Position numbers and translations under genes: made by a program. A DNA stretch of 64,000 nucleotides. Source: Henricia sp. BOLD:AAB3569 (Eukaryota > Echinodermata > Asteroidea > Spinulosida > Echinasteridae). Positions 13,440 to 23,529 of this stretch are shown here, in pieces. The stretch spans positions 248,001 to 312,000 of the forward strand of contig JBBELK010000303.1 in NCBI GenBank assembly GCA_037783545.1. The letters are read 5' to 3'. The notes beneath the pieces were generated by a model. The model saw only the letters and a list, made by a program, of their open reading frames with translations, was not told where the DNA came from and did no database searches. Each line of letters begins with the position of its first letter. Within the stretch, counting starts at the first letter, position 1.

Positions 13440-13996
13440 ATTAATTTTTTTTTACTATTAATTGAGGAAAGAGTGTGGTATGGTGTGGGGTTATGTTGAG
13501 GTAGTTATCGTCAAAATACTTCAGTATGCAACATATGCATAGGGGTTAAACCAATCAGAAGCAATGTTCGCTAAACAGCGGTACGGAAAAAAATATCGCA
13601 CACCGGCCACCCAACGGTGAGCAAGGCATCATTACCCTGGACGACGACACGAGGGCATGGCTTGCCGCCACTGAGCTGCATGTGTGAGGAAGAGTTACTG
13701 CAGAGCATACGCAAGAAGAAGAAGAACTGCAACAATGATATGCATTACTGAGCACGCCAACAGATGATTATGATTCAATGCCTAAACACGCCCCAGCATC
13801 GAAGCCCAAGCCACTACTCTTCAGTGCACCCTTTGTTCCAGCAATCCTCTCATCCAGTACTTTACGAGTATCATCACGAGTCCAACACTTCCTCTGAAGA
13901 CGAACACTGCAAAACGTTTAGTTAACACTCACAGATTATTTTGAGAACGCTAGCATAATTATAAACTAAAGAGTTCACACGGTACAACTCCAATAT

Positions 13997-15052
13997 TCAT
14001 AGTCTCAAATTTGTTTGGGTCGTTTTCAATATTGGTGACTGTATTACGGATGTAGTTATGAGAATGATACGGTCTCGATATTTGTTCCAGTTTGACACTG
14101 TGCTGTCGTTCTTATATTTTCTGAAATTTGTATTTCGTTTTCTAATTAAACGTTTAATATCAGTAGTTATCCACGGCTTAGCCCTTTTTGAACTAGTGAT
14201 TATTTTACGAGGAACATTATTTTCAACAATGTTAACAACTAACATTTTCCAAGAGAGCCAGCTATGTTCAACATCTTTCTCAGTGATGGCGTTCGCTAGG
14301 CTTAATTCGGCCTCTCGCAGGTCAGAGCGAAATTTGTCAAAATTGGTCTTAGAATACAACATGATCTTACGTTTAGCTTTATAAATCCGTTTCATGGTTA
14401 AGTGCAGCTTAAATGTAATTTCATCGTGGTCACTGATACCAGGAACAATATAAACATCCGTTACACTCGATGGATCAGAAGAGAAAAGTGAATCAGTGAT
14501 TCTTGACGGACCATCAACGTGTTGAAAGAAACTGTATCGCTCTACGAGTTCAGTAAATGTTAGTATTATTTCATTGTTCTCGACGGGGGTGATACATTTT
14601 GTAAAGCCATCCTCCCACTGTAATTTTGGAAAGTTAAAATCCCCAGTCAGGATTATGTCTTTCTGCTTGATACCATTCTTATTTAAAATAGCAAGAGATT
14701 TTTCTAATTCGTCTATCACACTAATGTCGCTGTTAGGTGGTCTATAGAAAACACCGATGAAACTAGAAGGACAGCTCTTACATATAATTTCACACCACAG
14801 GATTTCGCACTCGCTATCAAGGTCTGGTCTATGAATAATAGGAATAGTGTTCTTAAAACCAATGAGGACACCGCCTCCGTGTCGGTTTCTGTCCTTTCTA
14901 ATGACTGTAAAGCCCTCTGGAAAAATTCCGCTAGAATTGACATCACTGTTTAAATGCGTCTCAGTGACGCACAAAATGTCGAGATTCTCAAATTCTATCA
15001 ATGTTTGCACTTCGCTTGTTTTGTTACACAGACTTCTAGCATTGATGGACAA
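13997..15052 (-). pseudogene. CR1/L2-like LINE ORF2: AP endonuclease, RT missing
   Basis: A 351-residue open frame encodes the apurinic-type endonuclease that nicks target DNA for LINE retrotransposition. Visible motifs in order: SINARSL at 2-8, the catalytic glutamate in VTETHL (29-34), GGGVLIG (59-65), TGDFNFP (136-142) and SDHDEITF (207-214). The reading stops shortly after the endonuclease, and no reverse transcriptase follows before the tandem array 280 bp away. LINEs usually lose their 5' end; this copy keeps its 5' end and lacks the 3' end, so a later break or deletion is likely. ORF1 lies just upstream on the same strand. Confidence 0.85.
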
Positions 15053-15204
15053 AAATGTTAACTCTTTAAGCTTATTTATCCCAGCTGGTGACGAAGTTCT
15101 GTTACTGTTGCCAGTCCTGTCGTTTGGGTTGAGTTCTGGGAAGGAAGTTGTGATGTTGCCTCTTGTTGGCTTTGCGGAGGCTGCGCTTGGAAAAACCCAC
15201 GGCG

Positions 15205-15735
15205 TCAGCGTAGGAGAGAGACTCGATCGGTGACTCTGGACGAGCTTGGACGTGTATGAGAAGATGGTGATTCACAAAGCACACCAATCAAGTTACGCGC
15301 AAGCTGGACTGTGCCTCGGTGGTTCAAATGCACACCGTCTTCGCCGAGACGATGGGGTGTTATGTTGTCATTGTTGACAAAACTCCAGCCGTATTCCTCG
15401 GATAAGTTAGCTAGTTTATTGTTTACAGCGTCGATCCTTTGCCACTGGGGTTTGTTTTCGTTGCGCCGATGGATGATGGAGGAAATCGTGACCGAAGTAT
15501 TGAGAGTGTTCTTGATTTTTGACGTGAGCAAGGTTTCCGTGTCGTTGATCATGACATTATTGGTCCCCACATGGATGATAACCAAGCTTGGTGAATAACT
15601 TTTTGGCAATGCCTCGACTTTCTGTTTCGTGTCTTCAACTTTCAAGCCGGGATAGGTGAAGCGACGCACTATTTGTCTCGAACTCAGACGGTGACCCTGT
15701 ATTTTCTTAGTCATCGAATCCCCAATTATGATCAC
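15205..15735 (-). CDS. LINE ORF1 C-terminal SGNH/GDSL esterase-like domain
   Basis: This 176-residue frame has the block pattern of an SGNH hydrolase: GDS at residues 5-7 (nucleophile serine), HVGTNN at 55-60 (block III glycine/asparagine), and DGVHLN at 133-138 (Asp-x-x-His block). Esterase domains of this kind are known in ORF1 of CR1-like LINEs, where their role in retrotransposition is not settled. It lies between the coiled-coil segment and the endonuclease ORF, as expected. Stops separate it from the upstream segment, so ORF1 as a whole is probably broken. Confidence 0.8.
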   Translation of the reverse strand: MIIIGDSMTKKIQGHRLSSRQIVRRFTYPGLKVEDTKQKVEALPKSYSPSLVIIHVGTNNVMINDTETLLTSKIKNTLNTSVTISSIIHRRNENKPQWQRIDAVNNKLANLSEEYGWSFVNNDNITPHRLGEDGVHLNHRGTVQLARNLIGVLCESPSSHTRPSSSRVTDRVSLLR

Positions 15736-15836
15736 ATCTGATTTACGTTCAAAGTTACGTTAATTTTTTGCCGGTACTGTGTAAGCTGTTCTCCATACTT
15801 GGGAGGGATGGGAGGGCTTTGTTTGGTTGTCGGTGT

Positions 15837-16307
15837 CTAGATTGTTGTTGCTGACAATAACGTTGTAATACTGGTCAATGATTTCCTCTGCCGTGGGTTC
15901 CGGCGAGGGGCATTCCGTGTCAAGTGCAGCGAACCGATTGAACAAAGGGATGCAGGGCTGGCTTTGTTGCTGTTAGAAGATGCTCGTTCAAACAATGGGT
16001 CGTGATCATTGATGCGTATGTGCTGTGGACAAGCTACTTTTGTTTCCGACAAAGGGCAATTTTGTGTTGTTATATAATTTGTTAGGGGGGACGTCGTTTT
16101 GTCTTCGTTTAATACAGTATAGGCGGCTTTTAGGTTTATATTTTCGGCGAGTAGCGTTTGAATTTGAGACCGAAGATCAACATTTTCCGAGAGGTGTTCC
16201 TTTAGGGTACAAATCTCCACTTTCAATTCGTCGATAGATATCTTTAAGTCTTTAATTTCACAATTAGCACCCGCCGGTAGTCGTGGTGACTCACCCACTA
16301 TCGCCAT
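15837..16307 (-). CDS. LINE ORF1 coiled-coil segment
   Basis: Residues about 15-75 follow a heptad-like pattern rich in Leu, Ile, Glu and Lys (IKDLKISIDELKVEICTLK), as in the trimerising coiled coils of LINE ORF1 proteins. The frame ends before the esterase part; a second short frame (15760-15945) continues part of the linker, so a frameshift is likely near 15900. The ATG at 16307 lies a few bases after the stop of the SAP-containing frame. Confidence 0.65.
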   Translation of the reverse strand: MAIVGESPRLPAGANCEIKDLKISIDELKVEICTLKEHLSENVDLRSQIQTLLAENINLKAAYTVLNEDKTTSPLTNYITTQNCPLSETKVACPQHIRINDHDPLFERASSNSNKASPASLCSIGSLHLTRNAPRRNPRQRKSLTSITTLLSATTI

Positions 16308-16308
16308 A

Positions 16309-16500
16309 CTAGTCTGTGTTTTGTGCTAACTTTGTCGTCCTTGCTGTGGACGATATCATCTTGATTGATTTCAAACTTTCCCGCAGTCGATCCAACAAAA
16401 CTGCTTTACATCCACTCATAGGAAGAGGTCGTTTCTTGAGTTCATGTTTTATATCAACTATTGTCAGGTTGTCAATGTCTATACCACTGATAGAATGCAT
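16309..16500 (-). CDS. LINE ORF1 N-terminal SAP-like domain
   Basis: The 63-residue frame has a SAP-type helix-hairpin-helix nucleic-acid-binding pattern: LTIVDIKHELKKRPLPMSG followed by KAVLLDRLRESL. SAP plus coiled coil plus esterase makes a coherent ORF1 of a CR1-like element. The frame ends in a stop directly before the next ATG, so it is either a separate small ORF or one ORF with a nonsense change. Confidence 0.65.
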   Translation of the reverse strand: MHSISGIDIDNLTIVDIKHELKKRPLPMSGCKAVLLDRLRESLKSIKMISSTARTTKLAQNTD

Positions 16501-17001
16501 ATCGTATACAATTTGTATAAAATTTTGACTATACTGAGGAGCTCAGAAAACACGTGTGTACACTTCGACTTCTACCTTTTATATTAACGTCAACCTAAGA
16601 CAGCCAATCTGACATTGACTACGGATAATGAGCTAACCAGTAACCACACAGAGCATAGCCTTTAGTCAAGGCGTCCATGGCGAGGTTTGTTTTGTGCACG
16701 GTTTTGCTAGCGCTTGTGGAAAGACTAACATTCATACTGCAGACTGTTCGCCACGAACGCCTTTACCAAAGCGTATTTGTGACCTTAGTGCTTAATAATT
16801 CAACAGCAACGGAGGTGGTGAATTATTCTTAAATTGTAACCAACCAGCGGCGGGGAGCTTATGGAATCATCCATATAAATATAGGTAGCATTCACGAAAA
16901 AAAGCGAAAGTTATTATTCGTACCAGGAAAACAAAATACAAGAAACATGATTAGTCAAAGTTCTATAGAGTAACTCCACATAAATGGGTAATTGATTAAC
17001 C

Positions 17002-17345
17002 GTTTGGGTCATTGACTCGCAATCATAGGTGAAAACTCGGGTTTGCAGGTTCGAACCTCCCGCCGGCTGTGGTACCTGTGCCCTTGAGCAAGGCACTCAT
17101 TCACACTTGCTCTATCCTTCGGAAGGGATGTAAATCCGTTGGTCCAGTGTGTTAGTTAACGGTAACGCACTTTAAAGATCCCAGAGCATTCTTTCGTAAA
17201 GAGCAAGGGGATTTCCCGGTGTCTCTGGCCATTTCTAATTTATAATTCTTCATGGGTTTCCTCACGCTTGCGAGTGACAGTGCAATGGGCACTTTAGAGG
17301 AATGCAATGGGCACTTTAGAGGAATCCCTAATAATAATAAAAAAA
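17002..17345 (+). repeat. tRNA-derived SINE with deleted A-box (MULE copy 1)
   Basis: B-box GGTTCGAACCTCC is intact, followed by the tail GTGCCCTTGAGCAAGGCACT found in animal SINE bodies and an ending of (AAT)n. Compared with the partner at 48877, 11 bases spanning TGGCCGAGTGG, the A-box, are missing. A 20-bp stretch containing GCAATGGGCACTTTAGAGG is also duplicated near 17282-17325. Confidence 0.75.
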
Positions 17346-17699
17346 ACTTGCCAACAATGCTTTTTGTGCGTGTGGCAAAAAAAACCACTGCGCTACACAC
17401 GTAGTACGCCGTAGTACGCGAAACGGGACAAGTCGTCACGGTATCCCCGAGTCAACTCGGCCCCCTCAATTAACACTAGGTCGAAGTCGTCCCCAGGTCA
17501 AGTCGTCCTTGCACCACGTGTACCTATAATAGCCAATGACAATTTAAACAAAATCTGACTTTTCTCCTTGGTTTTTCTCAAGTTGCAAGGATAATCGGTT
17601 TGGGCCTGTCGACTACCATATCTCAAAATTTTCAAGATGCATGTACATGTACAAGCACAAAATCACTGCAGTTTTGCTGAGATTACCTGCAACTTTTTA

Positions 17700-18550
17700 C
17701 GATTGTCGCAAAGTGGGAGGGTTTCTTTTCGTATGTGTCTGAACAAGTCACAGATGTCGTAGATTTGTACTGTCATCGTAAGGAATCGTAATTAATCGCA
17801 GACATTCGTATGTATTTTTAAGAAAATGCATATCGTAACAATACGATAAGCGCTAAGTAACGTTATGATTTTCTAAGATTTGTAACAAAATGACTGTCTG
17901 AACAAGTCACAAATGTCGTAGATTTGTACTGTGTTATCATAAGGAATCGTAACAAATCGTAAGGAATCGCACAATGCGTTATCATGATCACAGACATTCG
18001 TATGTGTCTGAACAAGTCGCAAATATCGTAGATTTTTACAGTCATCGTAAGGAATCGTAAAGAATCGCAGACATTCGTATGTATTTATTTTTAAAATCCA
18101 TATCGCAACAATACAATAATAAGCATTACGATTTTCTAAGATTTGTTACAGTGCAATCGTAGCTTGTCGTAGAGTTTCGTAAGCTGTGGCTTGTCATGGA
18201 CATTTGAACAGGATAAAAAACAATCCTGATCGTACCGTGTCATATCTTAAGGAACTGTTCGTTAAGGAACTGTGTGGGAGATCAGTAAGAAAATAAATGC
18301 AAACATTCGTATGTTTTCGGAATAAATTGCACATTGTAACCATATCGTAAGCGTTAGAATTTGCAAAATAAAAGATATATGTCGTGAAGTGGCTGAGAAT
18401 ACTTACGACACGTACAATACTTCCTACTATTGCACATGTCGCAGTCGCAACAAATTGTTGCAAATCATGCAGTGGGTGACCAAAAACTGTACAAAAGTCT
18501 GTGACAACCTGCGAGACGCTACAAAATTGTACCTGTATCATATATCTTAA
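17700..18550. repeat. Degenerate array of GTAAGGAATCGTAA / CAGACATTCGTATG motifs
   Basis: Short phrases such as GACATTCGTATGTGTCTGAAC and CGTAAGGAATCGTAA recur many times at irregular distance. The same array is in MULE copy 2 at about 49560-50540, with different repeat counts. No coding frame. Confidence 0.7.
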
Positions 18551-19512
18551 AGAGGAAGAATCCCCCTTGACGAAAATCCAGCATTAAGGCTTTTTTCGAT
18601 AGTCCAAACATCCCTCTTGCCGACGTGGATATTTTTTTTTTTTAATTGTCGGTTTTGAGTAGATAAATAGCAAGCAAAAGTGCGCTTTTCGAAAATGAGA
18701 TTTTCGCGATTTCTGAAACGCTCATTAGGTATTCATGATATGCGCGTGACCCCGTGACGCAATCCTGAGAAAGAGAAGTCAACACGATTGTTAGCTCCAT
18801 ACGTTTACACGCAAAAAACTTGGAAAACCGTCTCTGTTAGATGGTCTTTTTTGAAGAATTGTGTTGTTCCAAAAAGCCAGAGATATGCCCAGTAGCTGCG
18901 TGGTTGCATGTTTTACCAGACACTATGAAAAAAAAAGAGCAGAAAGATTTTCTTTTCTATTACCAAGAGAGAGAAAAATTAGTCGCTCATTCTATAACTT
19001 GTACGGCCGATGTCCAAACACGTGGAAACTACGCCGTACACAGACCGTACACAGACCGCTGTGAATGCCATTCGTTTCGTGACAAAACCACCAGTCGCAA
19101 TGCACCAGTATTTACTTCAAAGGAGAGCACTGTGAGCCACAATGTCATCGTTTTTTCACAAAACAGGTAATAGTAGATTGCTGTCATATTACATGAAGTG
19201 TTTTTCACGTTTGTATTTTGAATTACAAGGACAAAATAGGCATGATAAACATTCACTTCGTGTATTTTCCATTCAATACTGCACAGACCGTTTTGTATGT
19301 TTCTCAGGATGACGTCAACACCCTGTTGATAAACAAGCCGAGTGACCTCGAGCGTTTCAGAATTTGGGTGAAGAGGGTCGGAACTGCTTTACGTTTTAAG
19401 CAAAAGTCTGTCGATTGTTTGTGAAAAACAAGTTGTGATGGTGTTGTAGACACATACACCTCCATGATAAACAGAAAAACTAAAAAAATGTGGAAGGGGG
19501 GATTCTAGCTGT
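18551..19512. mobile_element. 962-bp TTAA-flanked element inserted in MULE copy 1
   Basis: MULE copy 2 gives the empty site with a single TTAA (50543-50546); here TTAA stands on both sides (18547-18550 and 19513-19516). The ends AGAGGAAGAATCCCCC and GGGGGGATTCTAGCTGT are imperfect inverted repeats. TTAA targets fit the Kolobok and piggyBac superfamilies; an end starting with AG fits Kolobok somewhat better. Confidence 0.85.
18888..19063 (+). pseudogene. Possible THAP-like zinc-finger start inside the TTAA element
   Basis: A frame beginning at 18888 reads MPSSCVVACFTRHYEKKRAE, which resembles the start of a THAP domain (MPxxC then C, basic stretch, aromatic FSF). The expected later tryptophan, proline and C/H ligands are only partly present and the frame stops after about 58 residues. 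Kolobok and P-type transposons can carry THAP domains, which suits the TTAA target. It is a weak call. Confidence 0.3.
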
Positions 19513-20449
19513 TTAAGATTATTGCGACTATAGTCGTAAGAAAATATTGCACAGCGGAATACCGGCTTAGCTCCCACTGTGACATGTGCGATTTGGCTTT
19601 GAAATTCCCAAAATTTATGATTTATTAAGATCACCAGAGCCAGTACAATATTGTCACACAGTGGCGCAGTGTTTTTCGTATGTATAATCGTAACTTGCCA
19701 TAGAGTTGTCGTAAATTGTTGTAAGTTGTCGTGGCTTGTCGCAGGTTGACAGACATTTGAACTTGTTCATCGTAACAAATAGTAAGGAACTGTTTATTCA
19801 GGGTATATAAATGTCACTATAATAAATCCTTTTAAATATGACATGATAAAAAAGAGAGTTTAAATTGGGTGACACAAGGAAGCAATTTTAGCAGTTTTTT
19901 TGAAAACAATTTGAATGCCATGCTTCATTGACTCAGTACATCATACGAGTATTAACTGGCGAATGTGTATGGAATGTTTTCCTTTCGACATAGCCTTTGT
20001 CTGTGCATAAATTCACTACGTGCAAAACAACAATGCACCGTGCGTGCGGCATGGCCATGCACGCGCAATAGCAGGGCGGCCGCCGCAGACGACCGGCGGC
20101 ATATCGGCGCGGCACGGTGTACTGTGCGACCGGCCGGTTCGGGAGTTAGCCTTGGTGAATTTAATAAATCGCGATCATCTAGCATTTTCTTGGCCTGAAT
20201 ATGTTGCGACTTATTAAGTTTCCCGAAATATGTAGTTTTTTTTTTCTTCGGAGATTGTCGATCGTACGACGGTCGTACAAACTACAACTGCCTAATTTTC
20301 TATGCGTATGACGTCATCAGTTTAACAGTTCACCTTCTCATTGGTCAATGGGGAATCCTGACATTATGCATTATGCACGTAACCCCTCTACCAAAACGGT
20401 AGACAGAAATAAAGAAAAACATAAGCACCAAAAAAAAAGCTATGTAATA

Positions 20450-21048
20450 CCCCAGTCACAATTAGCTTGCGATGGGTTTGCGAGTAGTTTGCGACGGATT
20501 TCTAGGCATTTTCGGCCGGGGCCCCACGGGACTCCTTGCGGCTGCCAGGTAATTTTTTGGCATCGGGCGGGCATCGAGTTACTTTTAATTCGGACTTAAA
20601 ACCTGGTGCGGCGTTTTGCATCGCAAACTGATCGCCAATAAATTGGTCGATGCCTGGCCGATGTCCGGCAGGGCATCGCACACATCGGGCGGGCTCCGGG
20701 CCAAATTTGTGACAACCCAGACAATCCATATATTGGCCGGACGCCGCCCAGGCGCCGTCCAGGCGCCGCCCAGACGATGCTTAGACGCCGACCGGGCCCC
20801 TCCCGGCGTCCGGCCGACTTGGTATCACAGTGACATAGGTAGGACGTCGGCAGGACATCGGACGAGTGCCTGCCGGACACCGGCCGATAAACAGGCCAAT
20901 AAATCAACCACATTCCGTCATGGCAGCGTGCGGGGCACTTTTAATTGTGACTGTGACCGCCCAATCGCGCGATCTTTCGCCGACCTCTACACGCCGACTG
21001 ATGCCTATAAATCGCACACGCCGACCGGCCTCCGCTTTAATTGTGACT
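20450..21048. mobile_element. 599-bp hAT/MULE-type non-autonomous element, copy 1
   Basis: Ends CCCCAGTCACAATTA and TAATTGTGACT are inverted. An 8-9-bp duplication flanks it (TATGTAATA at 20441-20449, TATGTATTA at 21049-21057, one mismatch). MULE copy 2 shows the site without it at 51495-51501. Interior is GC-rich with CCGGCCGATG-like words; no protein is supported. Confidence 0.8.
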
Positions 21049-21174
21049 TATGTATTAAAGGCTGTCGGGGCGGACAGTCCGTGCGTGCTAGTCTTTCCTC
21101 AAGCGTTTGTAAAACTGACTGCGCGCGAATATATAACTCGCCACGGCAGCCTTGACTAAAGGCTACACAGAGCA

Positions 21175-22198
21175 CATTCTCTGAATGTTATCATCGACGA
21201 TGTGCTGTCAAGGCCTTCATTTACAGCTGTTAATTCTTAAACTATTTTTTTCCGCACCACGAGTGTTTCACGTAGACGACATTACCACTTGAAGATTGCG
21301 GGTTCCGGAGATCCACGGGTCGTTTATGAATTTCAACTGCGGGGTGGAGTCATCTGCAGGGTGGTTCACGCGTCCGGTGCCGCTACGGGGGCTATTTATG
21401 AATAAGGTCCCAGGACCGGGCGGGCCGCGCTGGCGGTACGTATCGAAAGCGGTATTTAAGGCCGTGGGAGTCTAAAGAACGATCAAAGTTTTTTTCATCA
21501 GTCCTTTACGTAGTCCTTTTTACGAAATAAAGAAACTTTATGTTTGATTTCAACTGGACAGCCGGAACATTTAGGGAGGCTTTCTAGCTGGCCTGAGACG
21601 ATTTCAACTGTCATTTGGCCAACTTAACGAACCAGTGCTAATTCGAACGCATTTACTGCATCTATGTGGCTGAAATTTCTACAAAGTAGTTCTCTTAACA
21701 TAGGCTTTTAATTACAAGCAGAAATCACGCTGTTTTTAATAGTTAACCAATCATGTATAACTATATACATTACCTATAAACATCAAAGGATTAAATAATT
21801 TTTAAAAAGGTAAAAATACATCAAAATAGAAAATATTAGAAAGTCAACATTTGTGACAAAATAAAAATAAGATTGTCATTTAGGGGTGTTTGTTACTCGT
21901 TTAGGGTATCGTTGGACACTTAGTAAATGTTCGCGCTTTTAGGGTACATTTCGCAAGTGTGTGTATGCGGATGAAGGATGAGTCATCGAGATTTGTTCGA
22001 GTAAAATAAACATACCTCTGTATAAATAAATGTCATTTACAAATTAATTATTGGCTTTTTCGCTAGGACGAAAAAGCCTTTGTTTTCGTTTTGATTTTGT
22101 TTTGTTCCGTTATTTTCTTCTTCTTCGTCTCACTTTTACCATAGACATAACGCATATGTGTTGTGCTCACTTTTTCAGGTTGTTCCCAAACTTCGATC
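21175..22198. other. Noncoding; promoter/poly(A)-like block near 21430-21560
   Basis: A stretch around 21440-21540 has a TATTTAAGGC box and then AATAAAG within 80 bp, an arrangement found in LTRs, but I cannot define LTR ends. A repeat word (TACTGCATCTATGTGGCTG) near 21655 is shared with 56263. Otherwise AT-rich and without genes. Confidence 0.3.
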
Positions 22199-22202
22199 TT
22201 AA

Positions 22203-22928
22203 AGGGGCTATGTCACGGTTTGCGCATGCGCAGCCAAACTTGAAAAAGTGTGGCTAACTTTTTCAAGTTTTGTCGCCAGGTTTTGCATATCCTATTCAAT
22301 CTTTGCCATCCCTTATAATTATTTAGTAATTTTGGCAGTGGTGTACTTGTCAACGTCCAGGATGTCCTGATGCATTACTTTTTTGCTTGGAATCGCACTG
22401 TTTGCCGTATTTTAAAGCCGCCAAACATCGACATCACCGTGTGTGCGGCCGTCGTTAAAAAGATAGTTATTTCATCCCATCAAAAAAACTCGACAAACTT
22501 GACAGAAACGGTATCGAATGATATGAATGACATGGTTTGATACAGCAATTTACTCAACCTTGTTTTCCATCAAAACTGACATGCTTATTTGGTCCTGACA
22601 GCAATTTTACAGCATACCTTCTGTCCTTTGAAAGACACAGTGGCCGCCACCGCTGTACGATTTTGTTTTCATCGAGCAATCGCGCGCGCGCGTTGCCAAA
22701 TCGAACAAATGCGCGCACACAATGCACAATGTAGTTGAATTCTGCGTATTGTAAACACTCATGAACGAACACACTGCCCATGCGGCACGTGCCAAGTACA
22801 CGATGTACACAACTATAGCACACGCACCAATGGCGTTGTGTAACGAAAATGCACTACATTCATCTGAGCCCGCACGTATGTCGAAATATGATAGGATTTG
22901 ACGCATGCGCAAACCGTGACATAGCCCT
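22203..22928. mobile_element. 726-bp TTAA-flanked MITE-like element (Kolobok-type)
   Basis: Inverted ends AGGGGCTATGTCACGGTTTG and CAAACCGTGACATAGCCCT, extending through GCGCATGCG, are flanked by TTAA on both sides (22199-22202, 22929-22932). No transposase frame is present. Confidence 0.85.
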
Positions 22929-22975
22929 TTAACCAAACTTGGTCACATCAAAGACATAGTATCAGAGGTGTGCAT

Positions 22976-23115
22976 AGTCTTTGTGAAAGACGGTCTAACG
23001 TTGCTTGGTTCGTGTGGACAGGGAACTAGTTTATGCGCCGTACGTGCGGTCGATATTGCACTGTGTGGACAGGGAACTAGTTTATGGGTGCTGTTTGTTA
23101 GACCGTCTTTGGAAT
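22976..23115. repeat. Short inverted-repeat element, partner of 28424-28548
   Basis: AAAGACGGTCTAAC near the left is inverted as GTTAGACCGTCTTT at about 23097. The internal phrase GGACAGGGAACTAGTTTATG occurs twice. The reverse-complement copy lies at 28424-28548. Confidence 0.6.
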
Positions 23116-23310
23116 CCTTTCACGTGTCACGTGGTTTGCTCGCGAAATTCCGAGCACATTCCTACGTGACGTAATGATTAGCATAACCTGTTTCCGAATG
23201 TACGGCGTGAGACGGTCGTGTACCTGTACCTCGAAGTAGTTGTACTGTATGCAAGACTTTCCACACGACGTAACGATAAACAAAAATGTGCGTGGTGATT
23301 TTGAGGATTT

Positions 23311-23430
23311 ATGATGGCGGATCGTCACCGTATTAACAGAAGCGACGAGGATTATATCAAAAGACAGACAGTTTAGCAAAGGATGCAGGTACTTCTCAGC
23401 GACGTAGGTGCAAGATTTGAAGAAAGGTAG
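23311..23430 (+). pseudogene. Coding-like first-exon candidate with an in-frame stop
   Basis: The reading starts MADRHRINRSDEDYIKRQTV, meets TAG, and continues in frame as QRMQVLLSDVGARFEER up to a GTAGGA donor. Composition is protein-like on both sides of the stop. It may be the decayed 5' end of a gene that includes the exon at 24524. The phases (2 and 1) do not match directly, so another exon or a different splice site would be needed. Confidence 0.25.
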
Positions 23431-23529
23431 GAATGCTGTAAAATGATGGTGTTTACAAAATATCCGCATATGCTGAAGGATAATTGTATTAACGAACGAC
23501 ATGTTTGCATGGGTACAGGTCAACTCCCC

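Larger units (their letters stand above)
5722..13717 (+). repeat. Tandem array: four 2.0-kb units (LINE remnant plus tRNA-like unit)
   Basis: Unit starts lie at 5722, 7727, 9732 and 11734, giving periods of 2005, 2005 and 2002 bp; the last unit ends at 13717. Each junction repeats the 14-bp string GGGGTTCAAATTGT twice, which suggests the join was made through this microhomology. Units 1-2 share one set of variants (an extra ATGC, one missing G) and units 3-4 share another. The near identity argues for recent amplification or an assembly duplication. Confidence 0.9.
16656..21165. mobile_element. MULE-like non-autonomous element, copy 1, with two nested insertions
   Basis: Ends are inverted repeats TAGCCTTTAGTCAAGGC..., about 25 bp, and the element is flanked by a perfect 9-bp duplication CACAGAGCA (16647-16655 and 21166-21174). 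A 9-bp duplication is typical of Mutator-like elements. No transposase is visible. Internal sequence includes a SINE, an imperfect array of GTAAGGAATCGTAA-like motifs (17700-18550), and a GC-rich block near 20040-20150. Nested inside are elements at 18551-19512 and 20450-21048. Without them the element is about 2.94 kb. Copy 2 lies at 41883-51597. Confidence 0.85.

Noticed and set aside
20616..21155. 179-codon plus-strand frame
   Set aside because: It crosses the border of the 599-bp element into MULE sequence and has no domain; it is open because of GC-rich repeats.
21430..21560. Complete LTR
   Set aside because: TATA-like and poly(A)-like signals are close, but no TG...CA ends or target duplication could be found.
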